A DNA stretch of 64,000 nt, taken from NCBI RefSeq assembly GCF_024584705.1, contig NZ_CP097384.1, positions 3,162,001 through 3,226,000 of the forward strand, in the 5' to 3' direction. This document shows, in pieces, positions 41,086-50,236 of the stretch. The notes under the pieces are model-generated. The model ran no database searches and was not told the DNA's origin. It worked only from the letters and a program-made list of their open reading frames with translations. The stretch comes from Blastopirellula sp. J2-11 (GTDB lineage Bacteria > Planctomycetota > Planctomycetia > Pirellulales > Pirellulaceae). Every line of letters starts with the position of its first letter. Positions within the stretch are counted from its first letter, which is position 1. The position numbers and the translations under genes were made by a program.

Positions 41086-41922
41086 TTGAACGTCGTCGCC
41101 ATCAGCACCATGACTCCGCAGCATCGCTATGTATTGGCGAAGTTGCACGAAACTTGTCGATTGCGACATCTGATTCAACCGGTCTGGACCTCGCAGTCAA
41201 CGACGTGGAAGCAATACGCGAAGGTTTTGCGATCACCGCTGTCGTTCATTGGCCGACGTATTCAATCGCGCTACAATCACTGGCGCGGCGTTCGGCATTT
41301 TCAAACGGTGGCCAAACTGCTGGGACCGACTGCCGCCGCCAACTTGTCAAACTTGGAGCCATCGATCGTATCTATTCACGGATTCAATTGTGAAGCGAAC
41401 GTCGCACTGCTTCAAGATCTGCAGCCCGACGTGATTATTACGTCGGGATGCCCGATTCTAAAGCCAGAGATCTTTGGATTAGCGCGTCTGGCGACCATTA
41501 ACATCCACTGGGGAATCGCTCCCACCTATCGCGGCGAGAACACGTTCTTCTGGCCTCTTTACTTCGGCGACTACGAACAAGTGGGCGTGACGATTCACCG
41601 GATCGACGCAGGGATCGACACCGGCCCGATCCTGGCGCATGGATTTATCGAAGTCACCTCAGAGGATGATGAAGACACGCTGACGGTCAAAGCGGCTCAA
41701 GTCGCGGCGCGATTGTTGCCGAGAATATTGACCCGCATCGAAGAGACGCAAACGGTTGAGGGTTTCGCCCCCCAAGAAAAGGGAACGCTCTATTTAGGCC
41801 GAAATCGGACATGGCGACACGATCTGGCCTATTGGTGGCGTCGCCGATCACAACAACGCAACCAACAGATCGCGACGGCTCGTGACGCGATCTATATCGG
41901 TAAACCAGCATCGGGCTTTTAG
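41086..41922 (+). CDS. Formyltransferase-like protein (methionyl-tRNA formyltransferase fold)
   Basis: A 278-residue protein with the formyltransferase N-terminal fold: the first strand NVVAISTMTP, VIITSGCPILKPEIFGLA, then NIHWGIAPTYRGENTFFWPL, which corresponds to the catalytic N-x-H..LPxYRG motif, and VGVTIHRIDAGIDTGPIL with the catalytic Asp. The substrate could be an amino sugar or tRNA, but the C-terminal OB domain of Fmt is absent, which argues against initiator tRNA. The first strand begins immediately after TTG at 41086, preceded by AAGGTAG, so TTG is the likely start; no in-frame ATG fits before the strand. Convergent with the DUF1552 gene, 18 bp apart. Confidence 0.75.
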   Translation: MNVVAISTMTPQHRYVLAKLHETCRLRHLIQPVWTSQSTTWKQYAKVLRSPLSFIGRRIQSRYNHWRGVRHFQTVAKLLGPTAAANLSNLEPSIVSIHGFNCEANVALLQDLQPDVIITSGCPILKPEIFGLARLATINIHWGIAPTYRGENTFFWPLYFGDYEQVGVTIHRIDAGIDTGPILAHGFIEVTSEDDEDTLTVKAAQVAARLLPRILTRIEETQTVEGFAPQEKGTLYLGRNRTWRHDLAYWWRRRSQQRNQQIATARDAIYIGKPASGF

Positions 41923-41940
41923 AGTCCGAACGCAGCGTCT

Positions 41941-43245
41941 TTAAATGTTTGGCAGGCGTTCGGTCGAATCGCCAAACTTGTCGAGCGTCACCCCAAATTT
42001 GTCCATCAGCGACAGATAAAGACTGCACATCTTGCGATTGGGCTGGTCGCGATAGTTGAGAACGCGCCCCGTCTCCAATTTGCCGCCGGCTCCGCCCAAC
42101 AGCAGGACCGGCAACTGCGTCGCATCATGCGTCCGACCAGTCAGCATGCTGGAGCAAAACAGAATCATCGAATTGTCGAGCGCCGTTCGCTCTCCCTCTT
42201 GGATCGCGTCCAATTTGCGTGCGACGTAGGCCAATTGCTCTACAAAAAATTGATTCACTTTCAACCAGTCGTCAGAATCCTGGTGCGAGAGCAAATGGTG
42301 GATCATGTAATCAATGCCGAGATTTGCAAAGCGAAGCGACGAATGATCGTTGTTTAGTTTGAGCGTACAAATCCGCGTCGCGTCGGTCTGAAATCCCAGC
42401 ACCAACAGATCGCACATCAGTCGCATATGCTCGCCGATATCTTGCGGCACGCCGTTGGCTGGACGAGCGATGTTCGGTTGCTGGAGAGTCGGCTTCCAGC
42501 CTTGCAGTTCGCCGCGCTCGGCCGCCATGTCGATTCGTCGCTCCACTTCGCGAACCGAATCAAGATACTCGTCCAGCTTGCGACGATCGGCGGTGCTGAT
42601 ATTGCGGCGCAAATCGGATGCGTCGCTCAGGACCGCGTCCAGGACGCTTTGGTCCGAACGATGCGAGCCTTCTTTAAACAGACGATCAAACGCGAGCGCT
42701 GGGTAAAGTTCGAGTGGAGTCGGCGTGGTTGGCGAACTCCAAGAGATATGCGAGCTATAGAGCATCGAATAGTTCTTGTGGACTGACGGATTCGACTTTT
42801 CGCACGCCAACACCAGGCTAGGAACTTTGGTCCCGCGGCCGTATCGCTGGGCCAACACCTGATCGACGCTGGCGCCAGAACGGATCTCGCCGCCCGAGGC
42901 GAGCGGCGCACCGGAGAGCAAGTTGCCGGTCTGGGAGCTGTGAATGTTTCCTTTGAGCGCTTCTTCGTTATAGAGCCCTTCCAGAAAGAGCATTCGCTCG
43001 CGATAGTCGGCCAGCGGAGCGAGAACTCCACCCAACTCCATCTCTTTGCCCGCGCCTTTGGCCCACCACTCTTGGCCATGAAAGCCGTTGCCGGCGAACA
43101 GCACGGCGAAACGCAGCGGCGCCTCCGCTCCGGCGTTCGCTTTGTTCGGTTGCTCACCCCAGACCGCGGTCGACTCCATCCATGGCAGCGCCATACTCAC
43201 TCCGAGTCCTCGCAGCATGGTGCGGCGCGAAAGTCGACGTTTCAT
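41941..43245 (-). CDS. DUF1552 domain protein
   Basis: A 434-residue exported protein with a Tat-like start (RRLSRRTMLRGLGVSMALP). DUF1552 content: LRFAVLFAGNGFHGQEWWA, FLEGLYNEEALKGNIHSSQTG, GRGTKVPSLVLACEKSN, SYSSHISW-like segment, IDYMIHHLLSHQDSDDWLK, LDNSMILFCSSMLTGRTHDATQLPVLL (split here only for reading). It lies 31 bp after the large DUF1592 cytochrome gene; this pair recurs in planctomycetes and myxobacteria and probably forms one periplasmic redox system. The reaction is unknown. Confidence 0.88.
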   Translation of the reverse strand: MKRRLSRRTMLRGLGVSMALPWMESTAVWGEQPNKANAGAEAPLRFAVLFAGNGFHGQEWWAKGAGKEMELGGVLAPLADYRERMLFLEGLYNEEALKGNIHSSQTGNLLSGAPLASGGEIRSGASVDQVLAQRYGRGTKVPSLVLACEKSNPSVHKNYSMLYSSHISWSSPTTPTPLELYPALAFDRLFKEGSHRSDQSVLDAVLSDASDLRRNISTADRRKLDEYLDSVREVERRIDMAAERGELQGWKPTLQQPNIARPANGVPQDIGEHMRLMCDLLVLGFQTDATRICTLKLNNDHSSLRFANLGIDYMIHHLLSHQDSDDWLKVNQFFVEQLAYVARKLDAIQEGERTALDNSMILFCSSMLTGRTHDATQLPVLLLGGAGGKLETGRVLNYRDQPNRKMCSLYLSLMDKFGVTLDKFGDSTERLPNI

Positions 43246-43276
43246 GGTTCGATTCCTAAGTTCGATAGGGGACAAG

Positions 43277-46200
43277 TTAATCGATGTCGGCGAACTGTTG
43301 GTCACGTAGCTCGCGAAATTGACGGCTCAAAACGACCGCTTCGATCGCGGCGCCGATGCGATAATCGTTTTGGGCCAGCTGCTCTTCCATTTTCGTCAGC
43401 AACGGCTGGTCCGACAAGCGAATCGAGCGACCGAGCGCGTAGCCGAGCAACTTGCGGCAAAACTGTCGCACAAATGCGGTGCGCCGATCGCCGGCAAGGT
43501 AGTCGCGCAAATCGTGATAGCCAGCGAGCTCGGTCCCGTCGAGCAGGACAGAGTCAGTGACGATCTGCGAACCTTGCGCATCTTGCTGGCGGAAGCGGCC
43601 GATCGCGTCGAAGTTTTCGAGCGCGAATCCATATGGGTCAATTCGTGCATGACACTTGGCGCAGGCAGCGACCGACGTGTGTTGTTCAGTCAGTTGTCGT
43701 TCGGTCAAACCGGCCGGCGCCGCTTCCGGCAAGATCGGCACATCTTTCGGCGGTCGCGGCAGTCGTTCTCCCAGCAACGTTTCAGAGACCCAGGCGCCGC
43801 GCAAGATCGGGCTCGTCCGCGATGCGCCCGCTTGCATGGAAAGGACCGACCCTTGGCCCAGGATTCCGCCGCGTGCATATTGCTTAACCCCATCCACGCG
43901 CCGCCAGTGAGAGCCGATCACGCCGGGGATCCCGTAATGTTTGGCTAATGTTTCATTGAGAAACGTGTGGTCGGCGTCCAGAATCTCGAAGATCGAGCCG
44001 TTGCGTCGAATCAAATCGGCGAAAAACTGCACCGATTCTTCGTACATTGGGCCGCGCAAGTCGGCGAATTCTGGAAAATGCTGTTCGCTCTTTTCGTCAA
44101 ATTGATCGAAGTTGCGAATGTGCATCCATTGGCAAGCGAACTCGATCGCCAGACGCCGACTTCGCGGATCGGCCTGCATTCGTTCGACTTCTACTCGTAA
44201 GGTCGCTTCGTCTTGCAGTTGGTCATCAGCCGCAAGTTGTTCCAGCTCTGCATCCGGCAGCGATGACCAGAGAAAATAGCTCAAACGGGTCGCTAACTCT
44301 CGGCTGGAGATCGGAGACGATCCGCGCCCAGGCCGAGGAGTTTCTAATCGATAGAGAAACGCTGGGGAAGCGAATAGTCGGCCTAAGGAGAGACGAAACG
44401 CTTGCTCGTGGTCAAATTCCTGCGTGCGCAGTTTGTCGTAAAGCGTGCGAATGCCGGTCTCTTCTTGGATTGTCAACGGACGGCGATAAAGTTGGGCGGC
44501 GAACTCCACCAACGCGTTCAGCTGCGCAGGTTCGGCCTGCGCTAGTTGCCGCCGGTAAGCGGTCGCACTGTCTTGGATCGGCTGACGAACTGGATCAAAG
44601 TCGCTTGGACGACCATCTTGCGTCGCGTATTCCAACAGCTGTTCAAAAGCGCCGACAATTGTCAACGCGTCTCCGCTGACAAAGCGGAGTTCCGACCAAA
44701 GGCGATTCAAGCGGGCGGTTTCGGATTCAGTCAGTAACAATCGTCGCAGCGGCTCATCTTCGCGATGATACAGCACCAGTGTTACAACTTCGTCGACCGG
44801 CACAATTTGCGGATAGCAAAACGCGATCGGAAAGAGCTCGCGGAATTGGCTCATTGAAGTCGCAAATCGCTGGGCGGCGGCGCTGCCGGGGGCGGCAATG
44901 ATTGACGCACCCGTGATCAAGCGAGTGGTCGCCGCACGCGTGCGACCAACCTCCATCTGGACGCTTCCCTCGTTCTGCGCTGCATCGGCAAGCGTCGCGG
45001 TGACGACAAACTCGTAGCCTGTCAGCATGTTGGCAGGCAGTGCGACTTCCAGAATCTCCGGCGCGCGTGAAATCAGATCGTTGGCCGAATCGGGGACAAA
45101 GCGATCGGGCGCGACGCCATAATTCAGCGGTGTCGCAACTTTCACGTTGGCGAGATCTTCGTTGGTCAACGAGGCAAGTAACGGGCCGTCGAGCGAAGTC
45201 AGCTCGCGAAATAGGTTGGGATTGGGATCCTCTCGACTCGCGGTGGAGCTCAGCTGGACGCGAAGTTCCATCTCAGCGGCGATTTCGCTAGCCCGCTTCT
45301 CGTCTGCGGCGCGACTCCACTGGGCAACGAGCGAGTCTTGAACGCGCCGGTCGTTTTCTAACAGTTCGAACGTCTGCGCAAAGAAGTGCCAAACGTCAGC
45401 GTTACCCTGTTTGTCGGCATGAGGGTTGCCGTCCGCAATTGAATCGGCGCAATCTTGCGAAAGGGACCAGGATCGGTTCTTGTCGGTCGTCGATTGAATC
45501 TCCAATTCGATCCCTGTCAAGTCGCAGGCATGCTCCTGATCGCGGGGGCCGATCAACAGCGCCAGCATGTCTCCTTTTTTCATCGCCAGATTGGGGAGCG
45601 AGGGAAACTCGGCCGCCAGGCCTGAACCGACATCGGCCGCTCCCAGAATCCGTTGTTCTCCTGGGCGCCGATGTTCGAGTCGCCATTGAAATCCATTGCC
45701 GCACGCATTGTGTGCGTCAAACGCTTCTGGTTGGGCGCGATAGGTCCCATCGGTTGGGCATCGCCAAGCGACGGCGATCCACCGCTCTGGACGAGGATGA
45801 ACGGCGATCGAGTGGGGGCGAACATCGCCGGGGATGCGGATCGTTTCTTCGGTTGAATTGGCGACCAGCGAAAGATCTTTGAGCCCTGCTCTGCCCCAGC
45901 CGCGGATTGCTGTGCTATTATCCAGCGGCTGATCGAGATATTCGGCGAACGTCACCGGTTCAATCGCAGAAATCCCCAGATACCGTATCCAGGCCGATAG
46001 CAGCACTGGATCGACCTGATGCGATTGGGCGGTTGCGGTGATATCGGGCGCCTGGTTGGTCGTTTTGATCTCCCAAGCGGCGCTCAGATAGCGGGAAAGA
46101 TGCTCCAACACCTCTTGGCGATTCTGTTCATAAGCGTTGGCCACATCGTGTAAATCACGAAGCGGAATGGTCCGTCCCCCGGTGCGGAGAAATCGGGGAT

Positions 46201-47425
46201 TGCGCCAGAGGGCGACATCGTTTTGATACTCGTCGCCCGAGGTTCCGGTCGTCAGCAACAGGAGGTCTGGTTCGCCTTCTTCCAGATTGACTGTGATCCG
46301 GAAGTCTTGCGACGCGACGACGGCGTCTTGGCTTTGTTGCCAGGGGCGAATGCTGCCAAAATGACCTACTCGGTTGAATTTCCAAAGTCGCTCTTGCCAG
46401 GCGCGAATATCGCTGGCGATCTGCAGCGCCTCTTGTTCGTTCGCGGCGGCGATGCGAAGTCGCAAGTCATCCAGCAGCGGCGACTGGGTCGCACTGCCCA
46501 GCAGCAATTCGGCCATTCGCGAGAAATAGGGAGGATTGATTTTTTCAGCGACGGCGATCTTGGCAGCCGCACCTGGTTCCCTTTGCAGTCGCTCACGATG
46601 GCGAACCAGCGCCGTCAGATAAAGATCGAGATCAACGCGTCCATCCAACTTGGTGCCGACCTGAGGGTCAACAATGGTCCAGAGATCGAGGACGCTCGGG
46701 TCGCTTCCGTCCAGCGTATGTCGCGTGTAGATCTCACGAATCTGGGCAATCAGCTCGTTGATCGCGTCGCGGCGAGTCGTTCCTTCGATAAAGCGAAACC
46801 CATCCGGCAGCAGCACCGCGTGTTGAGCGATCGCCTGACCGGCGTCCAAGTATTTGCGAAATAGCGCTGGAGACATCACCAGCGATGCGCCTGTATTGGT
46901 AAACCCTTCGCCGGCGGCGCCGTCTATCGGAAACTCGCGCGTCGGGTCGAAATCAATTCCGGTCAAATCGTGCAGCGTGTAGGCGTACTCCGCATTGTTC
47001 AAGCGACGAAGCAATACCGGGCCTGGATCGCCTGCGTTGGCTTTCGCTTCGGCGTCGAGATAGCTGGTAGTCCAGGCCAACAAATGCTGGCGCTCGGCGG
47101 CGGTCGGCTGCGCGCTCTCCGCGGGCGGCATCTCACCACCGGCGATCATCTCGGCGACGCGTTGCCAAACCGCTGGGTCATGTCGGATTGCGGCGATATC
47201 AGCGAACCGCTCGAGATCGAGTTCTCCTTCTTTCGCGTCGGTCGAATGGCAATCGAGACAATAGGTCTTGAGGAGCGGTTGGAATTTCTCGATATATTGT
47301 TGACCCAGAGGCGCAAACGGTTCGGCGAGCAGCACCGCTGGCGCCATCGTCAGCAGCGCGCAGACTGTGATTATTCGCCAGCAAGGTCGATCATAAAATC
47401 GTGCCGCAAGACCAGGAGGCCGCAT
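43277..47425 (-). CDS. DUF1587/1595/1592/1588/1585 planctomycete cytochrome-type protein
   Basis: A 1382-residue exported protein. After the signal peptide (WRIITVCALLTMAPAVLLA) comes a cytochrome-like CLDCH motif near 57, then DUF1587 (LRRLNNAEYAYTLHDLTGID), a long middle region with carbohydrate-binding-like beta segments, DUF1595 (LYRRPLTIQEETGIRTLYD), DUF1592 (RLSYFLWSSLPDAELEQLA), DUF1588 (RGGILGQGSVLSMQAGASRT, CAKCHARIDPYGFALENFD, a second CxxCH) and DUF1585 (FVRQFCRKLLGYALGRSI). It is longer than many family members. Translated ahead of the DUF1552 gene in the same operon. A role in oxidative breakdown of polysaccharide is often proposed but unproven. Confidence 0.9.
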   Translation of the reverse strand: MRPPGLAARFYDRPCWRIITVCALLTMAPAVLLAEPFAPLGQQYIEKFQPLLKTYCLDCHSTDAKEGELDLERFADIAAIRHDPAVWQRVAEMIAGGEMPPAESAQPTAAERQHLLAWTTSYLDAEAKANAGDPGPVLLRRLNNAEYAYTLHDLTGIDFDPTREFPIDGAAGEGFTNTGASLVMSPALFRKYLDAGQAIAQHAVLLPDGFRFIEGTTRRDAINELIAQIREIYTRHTLDGSDPSVLDLWTIVDPQVGTKLDGRVDLDLYLTALVRHRERLQREPGAAAKIAVAEKINPPYFSRMAELLLGSATQSPLLDDLRLRIAAANEQEALQIASDIRAWQERLWKFNRVGHFGSIRPWQQSQDAVVASQDFRITVNLEEGEPDLLLLTTGTSGDEYQNDVALWRNPRFLRTGGRTIPLRDLHDVANAYEQNRQEVLEHLSRYLSAAWEIKTTNQAPDITATAQSHQVDPVLLSAWIRYLGISAIEPVTFAEYLDQPLDNSTAIRGWGRAGLKDLSLVANSTEETIRIPGDVRPHSIAVHPRPERWIAVAWRCPTDGTYRAQPEAFDAHNACGNGFQWRLEHRRPGEQRILGAADVGSGLAAEFPSLPNLAMKKGDMLALLIGPRDQEHACDLTGIELEIQSTTDKNRSWSLSQDCADSIADGNPHADKQGNADVWHFFAQTFELLENDRRVQDSLVAQWSRAADEKRASEIAAEMELRVQLSSTASREDPNPNLFRELTSLDGPLLASLTNEDLANVKVATPLNYGVAPDRFVPDSANDLISRAPEILEVALPANMLTGYEFVVTATLADAAQNEGSVQMEVGRTRAATTRLITGASIIAAPGSAAAQRFATSMSQFRELFPIAFCYPQIVPVDEVVTLVLYHREDEPLRRLLLTESETARLNRLWSELRFVSGDALTIVGAFEQLLEYATQDGRPSDFDPVRQPIQDSATAYRRQLAQAEPAQLNALVEFAAQLYRRPLTIQEETGIRTLYDKLRTQEFDHEQAFRLSLGRLFASPAFLYRLETPRPGRGSSPISSRELATRLSYFLWSSLPDAELEQLAADDQLQDEATLRVEVERMQADPRSRRLAIEFACQWMHIRNFDQFDEKSEQHFPEFADLRGPMYEESVQFFADLIRRNGSIFEILDADHTFLNETLAKHYGIPGVIGSHWRRVDGVKQYARGGILGQGSVLSMQAGASRTSPILRGAWVSETLLGERLPRPPKDVPILPEAAPAGLTERQLTEQHTSVAACAKCHARIDPYGFALENFDAIGRFRQQDAQGSQIVTDSVLLDGTELAGYHDLRDYLAGDRRTAFVRQFCRKLLGYALGRSIRLSDQPLLTKMEEQLAQNDYRIGAAIEAVVLSRQFRELRDQQFADID

Positions 47426-47955
47426 GTGCGGATCCAATGTGCTGAAGGAAGCGGAGGCGGGGAACTAGCAGCGGAAGGAAAAACGGGAGGAGTTCCAGAT
47501 GAACCCTGAATCTAATCGATACGACCGAAATTGTCACATTTTTCCCTCGACAAAATGTAGCACGCAATTCTCGGCAATAAGAAGCTTAGGCATCCCTGGT
47601 TTCCTTATCTGAAAAGGGGGCGTTTCTGAAGGCTCCTAACGGAAATTCCGGAGGATATTCGCCGCCAGCAAGTATATTGCCGATTTCTCGCACGCTTATC
47701 CCAATCAGCGTCAGTCGCTGTGCTTCTTCTCCTTTCTGAAAAATATGCGAACCATCTCGCGGGTTCGTCGTCTAACTTTCAGGCAACACGACGCCTAACA
47801 CTCGATGAACAAAGCAAAACCATGATTTTAAAACAATCCAATCAACCATTCGAAAGCGGCCGAAAACTCCAACGGCTCGCCGAACCGGAAGTCAATATTC
47901 GGTTAGCGATCTCGCTGCGTTTGTGACCCAGGCAAGATCGCCTGAACCCTATTTC
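47426..47955. other. Intergenic region of about 530 bp with a possible small transcript
   Basis: Upstream of the DUF1592 gene and before the tRNA-like cluster. An ATG at 47821 opens a 34-codon frame (MILKQSNQPFESGRKLQRLA) ending 47926, 30 bp before a strong plus-strand terminator. No clear ribosome-binding site precedes it, so the unit may be a small RNA or a small protein. Confidence 0.35.
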
Positions 47956-47992
47956 AAGGGCTGACGTCACCAGCGACGTCAGCCCTTTTTTG
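47956..47992 (+). terminator. Rho-independent terminator
   Basis: AAGGGCTGACGTC and GACGTCAGCCCTT pair around a 6-nt loop, followed by T tract on the plus strand. No long gene precedes it on this strand, which implies a short transcript ending here. Confidence 0.85.
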
Positions 47993-48012
47993 TCGCGCTG
48001 GCGAAACATTTT

Positions 48013-48088
48013 GGCTCGTTGGACTTCGGGTGAGGTCGGCGGTTTTTCACGCCGCAGAGGCTGGGTTCGACTCCGACCCGCTGCTCAC
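48013..48088 (+). tRNA. tRNA-Glu(TTC)-like, probably a pseudo-tRNA
   Basis: The D arm (GACT, TCGGGTGA, GGTC) and anticodon arm (GCGGT, TTTTCAC, GCCGC; anticodon TTC) are well formed, and a GGTTCGACTCC T-loop-like sequence follows. The T stem does not pair properly (CTGGG against CCGAC), and the 3' strand does not complement the 5' acceptor GGCTCGT, so the 3' half looks mutated or rearranged. Confidence 0.45.
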
Positions 48089-48106
48089 CATTTTCAATTC
48101 AGCAAT

Positions 48107-48177
48107 GCGCCCATGATGTAGCGGCAGCCTACTGCCTTGCCATGGCGGAAGTGTGGGTTCGACTCCCACTGGGCGCT
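48107..48177 (+). tRNA. tRNA-Gly(GCC)-like
   Basis: The acceptor stem GCGCCCA / TGGGCGC is perfect; anticodon stem CTGCC / GGCGG with loop TTGCCAT gives anticodon GCC; T arm GTGGG-TTCGACT-CCCAC is perfect. The D arm is weak. No CCA is encoded. It starts 18 bp after the Glu-like element. Confidence 0.65.
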
Positions 48178-48199
48178 CTGACAACGTGACGACAATTTT

Positions 48200-48274
48200 T
48201 GCGGTGGGTCCTGTGTTGGTACGGGAGGGCGACTGTTAATCGCTTTGTCGCAGGTTCGATCCCTGCCTCCGCAG
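48200..48274 (+). tRNA. tRNA-Asn(GTT)-like
   Basis: Anticodon stem GGCGA / TCGCT with loop CTGTTAA gives anticodon GTT; T arm GCAGG-TTCGATC-CCTGC is perfect; D stem TCCT / GGGA pairs and its loop holds the conserved GG. The acceptor TGCGGTG / CTCCGCA has one T-T mismatch, and position 8 is G instead of T. No CCA encoded. Confidence 0.7.
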
Positions 48275-48457
48275 CTGGAGAAATGCGGTTGACTACTTCG
48301 AGCTTTCTCAAAATTGCCGAGCGATTTTGCCTCACTTGCGCATTTCGAGGTTGCTCTGTTTGAAATCGCAGGCGCCTATTCTTCTTCGTAGCCAGCCAGA
48401 TTTTTCAAATAGCGTCCTCAAACCTTGCGCTGGCGGGCACGAAGAGGAAAAAAACAG
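48275..48457. other. Spacer within the tRNA-like cluster, nothing recognised
   Basis: 183 bp between the Asn-like and Leu-like elements. No cloverleaf, hairpin terminator or credible coding sequence was found. Confidence 0.4.
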
Positions 48458-48531
48458 GGCTCGGTAGGCAACTGACAGACCATCTTGGCTTAGAACCAGG
48501 AATGCTGTGGGTTCGAATCCCACCCGAGCTA
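48458..48531 (+). tRNA. tRNA-like with anticodon TAG (Leu-type) but short variable loop
   Basis: The acceptor GGCTCGG / CCGAGCT pairs with one G-T; anticodon stem CTTGG / CCAGG with loop CTTAGAA gives TAG; T arm GTGGG-TTCGAAT-CCCAC is perfect. The D loop lacks the GG pair, and the variable loop is of class I size, which is abnormal for a leucine tRNA. Its 3' end overlaps the stop codon of the convergent gene at 48529. Confidence 0.55.
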
Positions 48532-49866
48532 CTGCAACTCTTTTAACCGAATCCGGCGATACTCCATTTGCCCGCGATCTCCTTCCAGGCCGATGCCGCC
48601 GGTTGCCGGAACCTTCAGCGCTTCTTCCAACAGTTCGCCGTTACAAGTGCAGTGGGCGGTGTTGTCTTTGACCGTGACGACCAGTTCGTTCCAATCTTGC
48701 GGCTTGTAGTTCTTTAGTTCGGTGTAGGGACCAGCCAGCACATAGTCGCGGCATTGCAGCTGCGGTTGACGGATGAAGACGCCGCTGTCGGCGTTGGGAG
48801 TGGCGCGAAACTCCAGTTTCAAAACAAAGTCTTGTGCGAATTCTTGTGTAGTCCAAAGCTGTTGTATGCGACGTCCTTCGGCCGGAGTCGTCACAACCAA
48901 GCGTCCATTGACCGCAACGTAGCGACCGTCATCGCTGGAGGTCTTACCGTCGAACGTGATGGTCTGCGGAACTTCGGGACGAGAAATGCCGCCCGGCTTT
49001 CCTTTTCGCGGCGGCGTCGCATGAAATTGCCAGCCGGTCAGATCTTTGCCGTTGAACAGGCTGACGAAGCCTGGCTCATTTTCAAAATCGTCCTGTTCGG
49101 TTTCGAGATAGCCTAGCGTCGCAAAGATCGGTCGCAAAGTCGCAGCCCACATTGCATAACCGGCTTGGTTGGGGTGAAGCAGATCGGGAAACTCCTCCGC
49201 TTTGGCGTCACCCTTTTCGTCTGCGAAAAGGGTCCAAGTATCGAGTACGGTGATTTGCGGATCGCCGTGAACCACTTTTTCGTACAGCTGGTTCACCTGT
49301 TTGATTTTGTCGGCCGGGCGATTCTTCTTTTCAGAACTGGGGAAGACTTTGCAGACGATAATCGGCATCTCGGCGTTATGCTTCTTCAGCGCCGCAATGA
49401 TTAGCTCGAAATTGGCGGCGATCGTTTCTGGCTCAGCATGTTCGTCCAGATCGTTGGTTCCCATCAGCATGACGACGGCACGCGGATGAAGTGCGAGAAC
49501 ATCTTCCTGCAGGCGAATTAACATCCCTCGGGTCGTATCGCCGCTGATCCCGCGATTGGCGACCTTCATATCGCCAAAATTGCCCCCCATATTGTCGCCC
49601 CAACCTTGGGTGATCGAGTCACCGAGAAAGACGACGGCGCCTTGATCGGCGGCGACTTGCTGGGACCAACCGCTCCGTTTCGCTTGCCACAGATTGCGGA
49701 ACCAGTCATAGCGACGAATCGGTCCCGTCCCAGGCAATTCTTCGTCGGTCTCCGGTATTGTGAACTTCGCGTCGGCGTCCGCAGTTTTTTGCGCCGTCAA
49801 CGGCAGAGTCATCGACAAGACAAGTGAAGCGGCGATCAGCGCGCGGCAGGAGTTTCTGAAGGTCAT
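48529..49866 (-). CDS. SGNH hydrolase fused to a DUF1080 (3-keto-disaccharide hydrolase) domain
   Basis: A 445-residue exported protein (signal peptide CRALIAASLVLSMTLPLTA). Residues about 45-240 are an SGNH hydrolase: block I VVFLGDSITQGWG, block II VANRGISGDTT, block III VMLMGTNDL, block V FPDLLHPNQAGY. Residues about 255-445 are DUF1080 (FVSLFNGKDLTGWQF, SGVFIRQPQ, PQDWNELVVTVKDNTAHCTCNGEL, GIGLEGDRGQMEYRRIRL). DUF1080 proteins include 3-keto-glucoside hydrolases. The combination suggests deacetylation plus cleavage of sugar derivatives. ATG at 49866 precedes the signal peptide. The stop codon lies inside the 3' end of the TAG tRNA-like element. Confidence 0.85.
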   Translation of the reverse strand: MTFRNSCRALIAASLVLSMTLPLTAQKTADADAKFTIPETDEELPGTGPIRRYDWFRNLWQAKRSGWSQQVAADQGAVVFLGDSITQGWGDNMGGNFGDMKVANRGISGDTTRGMLIRLQEDVLALHPRAVVMLMGTNDLDEHAEPETIAANFELIIAALKKHNAEMPIIVCKVFPSSEKKNRPADKIKQVNQLYEKVVHGDPQITVLDTWTLFADEKGDAKAEEFPDLLHPNQAGYAMWAATLRPIFATLGYLETEQDDFENEPGFVSLFNGKDLTGWQFHATPPRKGKPGGISRPEVPQTITFDGKTSSDDGRYVAVNGRLVVTTPAEGRRIQQLWTTQEFAQDFVLKLEFRATPNADSGVFIRQPQLQCRDYVLAGPYTELKNYKPQDWNELVVTVKDNTAHCTCNGELLEEALKVPATGGIGLEGDRGQMEYRRIRLKELQ

Positions 49867-50236
49867 CGTGGGTTCCGTCACAATCCGAGGTCAGCAATGA
49901 GTAAGGGATAAGAGATCCATTGTAAGCGGCGAAAAAGCGGGATGCACTACGGAGAGAAACAGCGAGCAAGGTGATTCGTCGGCATGACCAAGGGCTTTTG
50001 AATCGTATCCGTTGACAAAACGCACGGAATCGTACGCGATTACCGCAGTCGCCACCGAAGGAAATTGAAGCTTCTTCATCAAAATGCCCCATCTCTTCCC
50101 TCTTCGACCGATTCGTTCAATAACGAACCAGGCAGGCGCTATTCGGGTCTTAGTCTGTTACAAATGGATTCGCCGTACCTGCGGCGACCTTTTCCGAATC
50201 TTTTCTCATCAAAATTGAGAACCTGGCGATCATTCC
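49867..50236. other. Divergent intergenic region between SGNH/DUF1080 and rtcB genes
   Basis: 370 bp that must hold both promoters. A TTGACA-like hexamer (TTGACAAAACG at about 50012) is present but no matching -10 could be assigned. No RNA structure or binding-site pair for an RtcR-type activator was recognised. Confidence 0.4.

Noticed and set aside
48129-48523. Minus-strand frames reading AGIEPATKRL and MGFEPTAFL type sequences
   Set aside because: These are the well-known spurious peptides obtained by translating across tRNA genes; the tRNA-like folds on the plus strand explain the sequence.
50150-50180. CTGTTACAAATGG near 50157 as a seventh copy of the ECF-type promoter
   Set aside because: On the complementary strand TGTAACAGAC is present but no CGCT follows at 12 nt, and the downstream block is missing.
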